Source of the DNA: JBBPYR01 sp038199755 | Lineage (GTDB): Bacteria; Chloroflexota; Ktedonobacteria; Ktedonobacterales; Ktedonobacteraceae | Assembly (NCBI GenBank): GCA_038199755.1 | Contig: JBBPYR010000319.1 | Location: forward strand, 1-18,086 | Reading direction: 5' to 3' | DNA length: 18,086 nt | Shown here: in pieces, positions 1-6,595 of the stretch | How positions within the stretch are numbered: position 1 is the stretch's first letter | How the letters are laid out: each line of letters opens with the position of its first letter | Notes under the pieces: generated by a model | What the model saw: the letters and a program-made list of their open reading frames with translations, nothing else | Database searches by the model: none | What the model was told of the DNA's origin: nothing | Program-made: the position numbers and the translations under genes

Positions 1-1
1 C

Positions 2-778
2 GATGCCTCTTCAACATGGTGGGCGCATGTTGACCCAGCCGCAAAATCTGACTCGCTGCGCCTTCCTGCCGTCGGCCCGGCCTTTGCTCGTCAGGCAGCA
101 CCGCAACCTGCTCGCCCGCCTCAGCCTATGCCCGTCCAAGCGGCGCAACCGCTTGTGAACATAAAAGCAGAGGTCACCAAGACGCGCCCCAGTAAGGTGA
201 AGCGTGCGAAAGTAGCCCCGACGCCAAACGGACGTGCGCGCAATGTAGGTCGACGGCGTGTGCTCGCCTTATTAGCAACTGGTGGTGTCGTTGCCGCTGG
301 TGCTGCGGTGGCGGTCAATCTCCATCTGTTGCATCTTCCCACCACATCTGCCCCCATTGCTGCTGGTACTACCAAAACTGCTCCCACACAGAAAACGGGT
401 AGCACGGGTGGGCAAAAACCACAACCTGGCAAGGGTAACACCGCACCGGCAAATAAGCCACAGGGACATACGGGCACGGTTGTTGGCGCGACCACTATGG
501 CTGCTAATACCGCGAAGGGCTTTAGCAATCCCGCTGATGGCAAGCAAAGCCTGCTTGTTCACCTGCCCAATAACGCGTTTGCCGCCTATGAAAGTGCTTG
601 TACCCATGAAGGCGTCCCCGTGAACTATGATCCTGTGACGCATATGTTTATCTGTCCAGCGCATGGTGCCATCTTTGATCCCGCTAAGGCGGCCATGGTT
701 GTGCAAGGGCCAGCCACAAGGCCACTCGCCGCGGTCACAATTCATGTCAATGCTGATGGAACGATTACAGCGGCATAG
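2..778 (+). CDS. Rieske [2Fe-2S] domain protein, membrane-anchored (5' end outside window)
   Basis: The C-terminal domain carries a Rieske pair, CTHEG and CPAHG. Counting from the in-frame ATG at 128, the ligands would be C158/H160 and C176/H179, binding a 2Fe-2S cluster for electron transfer. A basic stretch followed by GRRRVLALLATGG and a hydrophobic run (about residues 41-70) looks like a twin-arginine-type signal or membrane anchor. A Thr/Pro/Gly-rich linker then leads to the Rieske domain, presumably outside the membrane. The frame has no stop back to base 2, the upstream residues are the same Ala/Pro/Gln-rich type, and no ribosome site precedes the ATG at 128. I therefore treat the gene as 5'-partial. 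Oddly, the two extra cysteines that form a disulfide in bc1-type Rieske proteins are replaced by Val and Ala. This points to a low-potential, ferredoxin-like Rieske centre. The partner is unknown. Confidence 0.85.
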   Translation, partial: DASSTWWAHVDPAAKSDSLRLPAVGPAFARQAAPQPARPPQPMPVQAAQPLVNIKAEVTKTRPSKVKRAKVAPTPNGRARNVGRRRVLALLATGGVVAAGAAVAVNLHLLHLPTTSAPIAAGTTKTAPTQKTGSTGGQKPQPGKGNTAPANKPQGHTGTVVGATTMAANTAKGFSNPADGKQSLLVHLPNNAFAAYESACTHEGVPVNYDPVTHMFICPAHGAIFDPAKAAMVVQGPATRPLAAVTIHVNADGTITAA

Positions 779-793
779 CGAAGTAGTTTCTTG

Positions 794-848
794 GAGCGTA
801 CAATGCACCAACAGGGGTTGCAACCCCTGTTTGGTGCATTGTACGCTC
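794..848. terminator. long hairpin after the Rieske gene (terminator or dispersed palindrome)
   Basis: Arms of 27 and 28 bases meet with no loop at GGGGTTGCAACCCC. They are complementary apart from one extra T in the right arm. The hairpin starts 15 bases after the Rieske stop codon. No T-run follows, so it is not a textbook intrinsic terminator. It may act as a transcript 3' end, or be a copy of a repeated palindrome. Confidence 0.5.
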
Positions 849-882
849 ACCCTCAAGCATTGGGTGCCGCATGTGTTTCTGC

Positions 883-911
883 TTGACGCTGTTCAAATGT
901 AACGCTACAAT
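883..911 (+). promoter_or_regulatory. sigma-70-type promoter for the small membrane protein
   Basis: TTGACG (883-888) and TACAAT (906-911) are separated by 17 bases. They lie 45 bases before the start codon at 957, giving a leader of roughly 40 bases. Confidence 0.65.
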
Positions 912-956
912 ACAGCGTGTTGATTGTTTGTACGTATAGGAGAAAAAGGCTGAAAC

Positions 957-1247
957 ATGAATCCTGTCATCGTCACCTATTTGGGTTTTGTGGTCGCTTT
1001 ACTTGTCCTCTCGTGGGGAGCGTTTGAAATTATCAGTAGGTATCGCAGAGGTAATGGGGGAAGACGTAAGCAGAAAATGCCCGCGCAACAGCTACAGACC
1101 TGGGTACCACTCAAGCCAACTGGAGTTGACGTGATGAGCGATCCTTTATCAGACATGCGGGAGACGCCAGCGGAAAGCGTTGACCACGAGTTGCACACAC
1201 GAGCGCAACAAAACGGGCATTTTAGCGAAAGCAAAAAAAATCTATGA
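957..1247 (+). CDS. small single-pass membrane protein, function unknown
   Basis: This is a 96-residue protein. Residues about 4-24 form one hydrophobic membrane segment (VTYLGFVVALLVLSWGAFEI), followed at once by an Arg/Lys-rich stretch (RYRRGNGGRRKQK). The basic side should therefore be cytoplasmic, with a polar acidic tail of about 55 residues inside. The start has AGGAG at 938-942 (14-base spacing) and a closer AAGG at 946-949 (7-base spacing). A good promoter lies just upstream, so the gene is transcribed independently of the Rieske gene. I do not recognise the family. The size and topology would fit a small accessory subunit of a membrane complex, but nothing in the sequence proves this. 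Confidence 0.65.
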   Translation: MNPVIVTYLGFVVALLVLSWGAFEIISRYRRGNGGRRKQKMPAQQLQTWVPLKPTGVDVMSDPLSDMRETPAESVDHELHTRAQQNGHFSESKKNL

Positions 1248-1254
1248 GGGGTAA

Positions 1255-1272
1255 GAGGACAGCATTGTCCTC
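1255..1272. terminator. short hairpin between convergent genes
   Basis: A perfect 6-base stem GAGGAC/GTCCTC with a 6-base loop sits in the 33-base gap between the stop codons of two convergent genes. There is no T-run on either side, so a terminator role is only suggested by position. Confidence 0.3.
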
Positions 1273-1280
1273 AACATCGC

Positions 1281-1883
1281 TTAGTCGATTGGCTCCTCGA
1301 ATATGCGTGACACCTCTGCCAGCACGTCCTGTACATTCAACTCTGTATGGGATTCCTGGCTCTTCTCATCATTGAAGGCCTTCACCGCCTGCACTGGTCC
1401 TGTCTCTTGTAAAAAACTTTGCTCACAAGCCAGTAAGGCTTCTTGTACGGAAAAATTTCCATAAATGATGCGCGGCAATAAGCTGTGATACATTGAGATG
1501 GTTTGCATCATAGCACTAAAGACAAGCTTGAATTGTCCATACGTAAGCAGGTCGTTCGCGAGCGGCACAGACTCTTCCAGGCGTACCTCACCATCTTCTA
1601 GATCGATGCCGAACTTCCCGATCGCGATGCGATAGTTCACTGCCATCAGTGCTTCCAGGCATTCGAGACGCCTTTGGGTCGTCACCACACCGATATGCGG
1701 CGCGATCAACATCAGCTTCCGCACGTCTCCACTCTGTTGAATAGCGACAATGATGCGCCATTGTCCGTGGCGACCATGAAAAGCCATCTCTATCAATTCT
1801 TGTTGTAGATCAATGCGAGCAATTTTCAAACCCATTTGCTGAAGGTAACTCGTCAACTGCGGAACGCCGAAACTATCAGCCAT
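1281..1883 (-). CDS. YbjN-like / type III secretion chaperone-like domain protein
   Basis: This is a 200-residue soluble protein. The first 130 residues follow the pattern of YbjN-family proteins: an N-terminal helix (TSYLQQMGLKIARID), beta strands (WRIIVAIQQ, RKLMLIAPHIG), the helix RRLECLEALMAVNYRIAIGK, then strands FGIDLEDGEVRLEESVPL and the helix LLTYGQFKLVFSAMM. This alpha/beta fold resembles the CesT/Tir chaperone fold. YbjN proteins lack a settled biochemical role, and in other bacteria they are linked to stress or motility phenotypes. An acidic tail of about 60 residues is less conserved-looking. AGGAG at 1893-1897, nine bases before the ATG, fixes the start. The gene converges on the small membrane protein and is transcribed away from the SIS gene. 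Confidence 0.65.
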   Translation of the reverse strand: MADSFGVPQLTSYLQQMGLKIARIDLQQELIEMAFHGRHGQWRIIVAIQQSGDVRKLMLIAPHIGVVTTQRRLECLEALMAVNYRIAIGKFGIDLEDGEVRLEESVPLANDLLTYGQFKLVFSAMMQTISMYHSLLPRIIYGNFSVQEALLACEQSFLQETGPVQAVKAFNDEKSQESHTELNVQDVLAEVSRIFEEPID

Positions 1884-2016
1884 GCAGTAATTCTCCTTTT
1901 AATGTGACTGATAAGGAAACCCCTTCTTCTCACACATCTCGCCTACGCATTCTTACTGCCAAGCGAGCGGTAAAGAAGAACTAAGAGATGAAGCGATTCA
2001 ATAACCTCATACAGTT

Positions 2017-2025
2017 AGTATACCA
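2017..2025 (-). promoter_or_regulatory. extended -10 promoter for the YbjN-like gene
   Basis: On the minus strand, TGGTATACT (2025 to 2017) matches the extended -10 pattern TGnTATAAT with one mismatch. No good -35 lies 17 bases further up. It is about 135 bases before the start codon at 1883. Confidence 0.35.
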
Positions 2026-2084
2026 TATGGACGTGCTTAATTTTTTTGCCTCAATTGTCTCGTTTCCAAATTGGTACTAAAATA

Positions 2085-3173
2085 CTACAAATGGAAACGT
2101 GTGCTCGCACGTTTGTATGCCTCCTGCTCTAGGCGAAAACTATCGGCGTTCGTCCCACGTGCAATTGCTAGAAAATTCGCTAGCAGTTGCAATGGCACAA
2201 CCGTCAGCAGCGGCGTCAGCTCCTCCAAAAAATTGGCGTCAGTCGCAATCGGAAATGCTTGCCAACTGGTACGCTGCAACAGGGTAGCCGTTTCCTCATC
2301 GGGTGCCATCCCAATCAACCAGACACGGCTACCAATTTCGCTTTGCGCCAGTAGGAAGTCTCGCATACGCTCCTGTGCCGCTCCTCTCACGCTAATCGGT
2401 ATAATCAGATCCTCGGCCTCAAACGCTACCTGTGGCCCGTGGATAGCCTGTTCTAGCTCAAAACCCTCCGCCGTGACATATGCACTCTCCTTTGCCTTTA
2501 ATGCACCCTCCGGTGCAGTTGCGGCATTGGGACCTGCCCCGGCAAAGTATAGGCGGCGGTTGTGTATGATCGCGTCTTGTGCCAGTGTGCGAATGCTGTC
2601 TTCTTGAGTCAACATGCGCTCTATTAGGGACGGTACGAGTGCTAGCCCTTGTTCCAGGCGTTGCGCCTGCTCTATCATGCCATGCGCTTTCGCTAATTGC
2701 ACGGCAAGCTGTGCCAGCCGTGTTAACGTTGCTGTATAACTGATAGAATGGGTCGAGGACGGGTCTTGCTCGACTGTTTCTATGGTCTGATCCGCACCCT
2801 GCATTTTCGTGTTTTTCCCGGTGATGCCTAGTGTCGCAACCCCTGCCTCACGCGCATGTTGCAATGCCATTGCGCCATACGTCTTACTGCCACGGTGGCT
2901 AATCACAATGACCGCGTCGTCTGCTCGCAACGGCTGCGGATACTGCACAAATTCAAATGAGCGCACCGCCCATGCATCCGCACCCGCCAGGCGTAGTAGA
3001 TACGATCCTACGATTGCCGCATGATAGCTGGTGCCAATGCCGCACAAAAAAATGCGCCCCTTCCCTGCTATCTGTTGCGCTACCTGCGTGGTGCTCTGCC
3101 AATCACTTAACAATGCTCGTATTGCCGCTGGCTGTGCATGAATGGCTTGATAGAGCTTCGGTGTATCTGTCAT
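2085..3173 (-). CDS. double-SIS-domain sugar isomerase-like protein (GlmS isomerase-domain relative)
   Basis: This 362-residue protein has two SIS (sugar isomerase) domains and no N-terminal glutaminase domain. The first SIS has CGIGTSYHAA (44-53), which matches the sugar-phosphate loop of GlmS, and ISHRGSKT (91-98) in place of the usual ISQSGET. The second has FAGAGPNAATAPEGALKAKE (210-229) and IHGP (244-247). These correspond to the EGALKLKE and HGP regions that carry the catalytic Glu and His of GlmS. The end RGTNADSFRLEQ also resembles the GlmS C-terminus. It probably isomerises, deaminates or deglycates an amino-sugar phosphate, like FrlB, AgaS or NagB-II types; the substrate is not readable from sequence. 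GGGGGG lies 9 bases before the ATG. It is not obviously in an operon, because the AT-rich cassette begins 111 bases upstream on the same strand. Confidence 0.8.
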   Translation of the reverse strand: MTDTPKLYQAIHAQPAAIRALLSDWQSTTQVAQQIAGKGRIFLCGIGTSYHAAIVGSYLLRLAGADAWAVRSFEFVQYPQPLRADDAVIVISHRGSKTYGAMALQHAREAGVATLGITGKNTKMQGADQTIETVEQDPSSTHSISYTATLTRLAQLAVQLAKAHGMIEQAQRLEQGLALVPSLIERMLTQEDSIRTLAQDAIIHNRRLYFAGAGPNAATAPEGALKAKESAYVTAEGFELEQAIHGPQVAFEAEDLIIPISVRGAAQERMRDFLLAQSEIGSRVWLIGMAPDEETATLLQRTSWQAFPIATDANFLEELTPLLTVVPLQLLANFLAIARGTNADSFRLEQEAYKRASTRFHL

Positions 3174-3284
3174 TCGAAATTCCCCCCTTGCTGCACTAAT
3201 GATAATTTTACGAAGGTCTAAATTAATCTATATATATTGTTCAATAATTTCGCTTTGCTGAAAACACATTATGTGACAGTAAGA

Positions 3285-5018
3285 TTAGCTAAAGTACCCT
3301 TCGTTTTGTAACAATGCGCGGATTTTGGACTCTGTTAACTCACTAGCAGATGGAAGGAATGGCAATCCACCAATCTGTACTTGATCAATGCTGTGATAAA
3401 AACGGTGATTCTGATAAAGCTCCTCATTGGGATATGGGAATAGAATAATAGCACTCTGGACAACCCCCCTTATAAACTTTACTCCCGTCCGAGATGGTAA
3501 CACTATTGCGTCACGATATCGATGCATCGTGTTAATATCATCTGTTGTGGGGCCAATGCCATTGTAGGATTTCTGATATTTTTCGTCCATAGCTAGCCGA
3601 TACTTTGCATCGAATATGTAAAGTTTCGTCTCGCTGAATAACTGTATAATATTATCAGGACGTTGACCGATAGTAGGTAGTTTATTAAATTGCCGATTGT
3701 ATATTAATGAAAGGTGCTTGCCAGAGATGGGCTCTCGGAAAATAATTCTGGCTTCTACGCCCTTTTTAAGTACTACTACTATTTTGAGATGCTTTGTTTG
3801 AATGATCGATTGTTGTTCTAAAATAAGTTGCTCACGCAGCAGTTTTACCAATCGAAGAAAACACCAATATTCATAAAGCTGAGCAATATTCTTAGCACCT
3901 ATCTCTAATGGTGTACCTCCAAGAGACAACCCGCCATTGAGAAGACGAACTATTCTATCGAGTGCCGTATAATGGGGGTGACGAAGAAAAACGAGAGATG
4001 AAGGACGATTCGGTAAAGCTTCGGTTATTTCCTTGAGGAAGGGAGAACGTAGGGCACGTTGTAACTGCCACAACATATCTTTTACCTGTGGGTGTATCGC
4101 TTTGAAAAATTTCTCCTCCGCCGATATATCAGAATCTTCGTCAGTAGTGGATCGTGTACGTAAAATGCGTTGGAAGTTGCGCTGTATTTCTAGAAGTAAA
4201 GCCTTCACATATTGGTTTTCTGGTGTATCAAAGGTCAGATGGCGTACCGTTTCAGGTACACGCTCAGGTAAAGGAATGTTTGTGCCAGGAAATATGCCTC
4301 CAATACGGCTGGCACGCCTCCGCATGATTTTATTTAATGCTCGATGATCTACTCGGCGTGCTTTTAAAAGAGGTACTAACTCAACATGTTCTTCTAAAAT
4401 AGAGTGAGGATTTTGTGCGATGGCATTAACTGTTGCAATGAGGTTCTTAAAATAATACTGGATGAGTGATAACCACTCTGCTAGTGTAGGTGAAGTTGTA
4501 GGAAAAGGCTCAGCAAGGCCAAATGTACGGGCCTGAACTGTCATGACCAAATTTCGCACAATTGCAGCCACTTCATCTCGCATGAAAATGTAGTCTGTTC
4601 GATAATCTATTTTAAGAGGGAAAACCTCAAAACGTATCTTAATTCTGTCTTTCCCGTTGACTACTTCGATCTCGGATATGCCCACATCATTTTGGTAATT
4701 TAACTCATAATGAGATAGGTGCTGTTGCCGATGACGAAAAGTGGCTCCTGACGGCAATTTCAATCTTACCGTATCGGAATAAGAGGAGAAGTAAAAATCA
4801 TAGCGCGTATTTTCAAAGAACAGTGGCTCAATAGGTGCTCCTGATGAGATTGGCTCTAAAGATGTCTTTGAGTGGAAGTTGATTATACTCAATTGGGCAA
4901 TACCAACTATTTGAATTGAGGTAGTAGGAGCGACTGAGATAAAAGGAGGAAAATTGGGTAACTTTCCTACAATCTCAAACTGCCATTCGGATGTCTCGGC
5001 TTTGAAGAGCGTCGGCAT
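3285..5018 (-). CDS. DUF2357 / PD-(D/E)XK nuclease, McrC-like restriction subunit (LlaJI R2 type)
   Basis: This is a 577-residue protein from the ATG at 5018. The first 350 residues are a DUF2357-like region with beta strands, then helices. The C-terminal third is a PD-(D/E)XK nuclease: LYEYW with E383, then RPD (D455), then a strand ending in FDAKYRL with D470 and K472. DDINTMHRYRDAI follows, a motif typical of this nuclease group. In LlaJI and BsuMI systems such proteins pair with a McrB-like NTPase and supply DNA cleavage. GGGGAG (5026-5031) sits 7 bases before the ATG at 5018. An ATG at 5024 overlaps the previous stop as ATGA, and a TTG at 5033 is also in frame, so the product could be 579 or 582 residues. 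The start sits on the 3' end of the McrB-like gene, implying translational coupling. Base composition is clearly AT-richer than the flanking genes. Confidence 0.82.
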   Translation of the reverse strand: MPTLFKAETSEWQFEIVGKLPNFPPFISVAPTTSIQIVGIAQLSIINFHSKTSLEPISSGAPIEPLFFENTRYDFYFSSYSDTVRLKLPSGATFRHRQQHLSHYELNYQNDVGISEIEVVNGKDRIKIRFEVFPLKIDYRTDYIFMRDEVAAIVRNLVMTVQARTFGLAEPFPTTSPTLAEWLSLIQYYFKNLIATVNAIAQNPHSILEEHVELVPLLKARRVDHRALNKIMRRRASRIGGIFPGTNIPLPERVPETVRHLTFDTPENQYVKALLLEIQRNFQRILRTRSTTDEDSDISAEEKFFKAIHPQVKDMLWQLQRALRSPFLKEITEALPNRPSSLVFLRHPHYTALDRIVRLLNGGLSLGGTPLEIGAKNIAQLYEYWCFLRLVKLLREQLILEQQSIIQTKHLKIVVVLKKGVEARIIFREPISGKHLSLIYNRQFNKLPTIGQRPDNIIQLFSETKLYIFDAKYRLAMDEKYQKSYNGIGPTTDDINTMHRYRDAIVLPSRTGVKFIRGVVQSAIILFPYPNEELYQNHRFYHSIDQVQIGGLPFLPSASELTESKIRALLQNEGYFS

Positions 5019-5020
5019 TG

Positions 5021-6592
5021 TCATGCTCCCCAATAGGTAACAGCACCTTCATCGCTCAGCTTTTGCAGCATCCGAGCAACTTTTTCAGCACTGCGTTGAT
5101 ATGGACTGTTCAATATTTCTATCACAGACGCGTCAGAAACTTCTTCGCTAGATAATTCTTCGCTCTCTCCACGTGGAACTTGTCGATTAGGTAAAGCTGT
5201 TGCCACCTGTTTGGCTGTCCCCGCACGTAGTAACCACTCGTGAAGATTTTCAAGTGTTTTTCTCAGACCTTCCCCTGTACCGCTGATTTTGGGTAGAATT
5301 TTCTGTAAGATACAAAGGTCGAGGGCATCTTTGATTGATAGAATATCTGTTAATGCGTCGTGTTCCCAGTGCCACATATATAGGCAGATAGCATCTCGTG
5401 TGCGATATCCAAGAGATATTCCTGCTGGTTTAAGGATGACTTTTATCTCTTCTGACAATCCTGCTACTTGATCAAAAAGATTGCGAGAAGAGGAATATAC
5501 CTCGCTTACAGATAACGGATTATTGCGGTCTATCAGGTGTTTACCCAGCCAAGAGGAATCGGTGCTGTTAGCTATGGTCCCCTCACGTGGTTCCACAAAA
5601 GCCGTTAAGTCAACTTCGTCAAATTCGATACTAAAGGCGCGGTCTAAAACTTTTGGGCTAAACACTCTCGTTGTCTCATCCATATTTGCTGTACCTATAA
5701 TGCGGATATTCGGCGAAAAACGTAAATCACGTAGGTAGTAATAAGGATCAGGGATTTTTGAAATGGGAAGGTCAAGTGGTAGTGGATCTGTTGTGATAGT
5801 ATTATTTGACTCTCGCCGACGAGTTTCCACTATACTAAGAAAGTCGCTGAAATAGTGTTCTACAGCGGCTAGGTTCATTTCATCAAGCAACACCATTGCC
5901 AGCACATCTGGTTGCTTAGACGCTTGAACAACAGCTTTGGTAAAATCACCTTCTATAAACTTCTCTGGATCAAGGCTCGGTGTATAACCAAATAGATCAG
6001 TATTATCAGACCACTGAGGTTGGACGCTGATGGGGGTGAAAGCGGCATCTACAATCTTTGCAAATAACCTAGGTAATCGGCTTTTCCCAGTCCCCGAGAT
6101 GCCAGCTAATATGACAAGAGGACTTGTCTTAAGTGCTAAATAGAAATTTGCTAGTTGCTCAGCTGTAACTATGAAGCCATCTGCCGCCATCGCGTCCTCA
6201 ATATCTCTTAATGCTTGTACCACAGACTTTGAGGAATTTGATTGATTCAAAAGAGCTTCACCTGATGCGAAGATCTGAGGAAGTTCATTGGGCCGAAAGC
6301 TCCTTCCTAGACGGTATTCTGGAGTAAGGCTTCCTGCTCTTGCTTCTGACGAAGCGTTTATCATTCTTTCTGTTTTTTCAATATAGCCTCCCTTGACGAG
6401 GCGTCTTTGCTGTCCGGGTCGCAGCGTGCTTGGCACATCTTCATCGGCATATTGCCAAATTTTATCGAAAGGAAATGTTGCTTCCTTGCCTTCTTGGTCT
6501 GCGAGTTTGTGTAAAGCTCTAACAGAAGCTTCAAATGCTGTTTGGCTATCCATTTCTATTGTCCCATCTCTTCTAGTCTGCACCACTTTCAT
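5021..6592 (-). CDS. McrB-like AAA+ NTPase, restriction motor subunit (LlaJI R1 type)
   Basis: This 523-residue protein carries an AAA+ domain from about 140 to 440. It has Walker A GISGTGKS (164-171), Walker B MVLLDEMNLA (233-242), sensor-1 region IIGTANMDETT (298-308) and a likely arginine finger in VLDRAF (R318). The TAN-MDETT segment stands where McrB has its NTAD signature, so it may use GTP or ATP. Residues about 15-98 look like a small winged-helix domain (helices around FEASVRALHKLADQ, FDKIWQYA, RRLVKGGYIEKTE), a candidate DNA-binding or target-recognition unit. The C-terminus (about 440-523) is helical and Glu/Ser-rich. Three bases separate it from the methyltransferase stop, and its own stop touches the nuclease start, so the three genes form one operon. 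The ribosome site is weak; an in-frame ATG at 6553 (residue 14) is an alternative start. Confidence 0.85.
   Translation of the reverse strand: MKVVQTRRDGTIEMDSQTAFEASVRALHKLADQEGKEATFPFDKIWQYADEDVPSTLRPGQQRRLVKGGYIEKTERMINASSEARAGSLTPEYRLGRSFRPNELPQIFASGEALLNQSNSSKSVVQALRDIEDAMAADGFIVTAEQLANFYLALKTSPLVILAGISGTGKSRLPRLFAKIVDAAFTPISVQPQWSDNTDLFGYTPSLDPEKFIEGDFTKAVVQASKQPDVLAMVLLDEMNLAAVEHYFSDFLSIVETRRRESNNTITTDPLPLDLPISKIPDPYYYLRDLRFSPNIRIIGTANMDETTRVFSPKVLDRAFSIEFDEVDLTAFVEPREGTIANSTDSSWLGKHLIDRNNPLSVSEVYSSSRNLFDQVAGLSEEIKVILKPAGISLGYRTRDAICLYMWHWEHDALTDILSIKDALDLCILQKILPKISGTGEGLRKTLENLHEWLLRAGTAKQVATALPNRQVPRGESEELSSEEVSDASVIEILNSPYQRSAEKVARMLQKLSDEGAVTYWGA
5026..5031 (-). promoter_or_regulatory. 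ribosome binding site deciding the nuclease start
   Basis: GGGGAG on the minus strand lies inside the last codons of the McrB-like gene. It is 7 bases before the ATG at 5018 but only 1 base before the ATG at 5024. This favours the 5018 start and indicates translation coupled to the upstream gene. Confidence 0.5.
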
Positions 6593-6595
6593 ATC

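Noticed and set aside
121..856. Minus-strand frames opposite the Rieske gene
   Set aside because: The plus strand carries intact Rieske ligands. The opposite frames are low-complexity and one includes the palindromic hairpin.
2061..2099. Imperfect hairpin with perfect ends CGTTTCCA/TGGAAACG at the 3' end of the SIS gene
   Set aside because: It could be a terminator, but the interior pairs poorly and no T-run follows on the minus strand, so support is too thin.
2071..2607. Open 178-codon frame on the plus strand antisense to the SIS gene
   Set aside because: It lies wholly over the 3' half of a well-supported SIS gene, is Ser/Arg/Ala-rich without domain motifs, and has no ribosome site.
3174..3284. 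AT-rich gap between the SIS and nuclease genes as an attachment site
   Set aside because: I found no matching direct repeat on the far side of the cassette (7991-8319) and no integrase.
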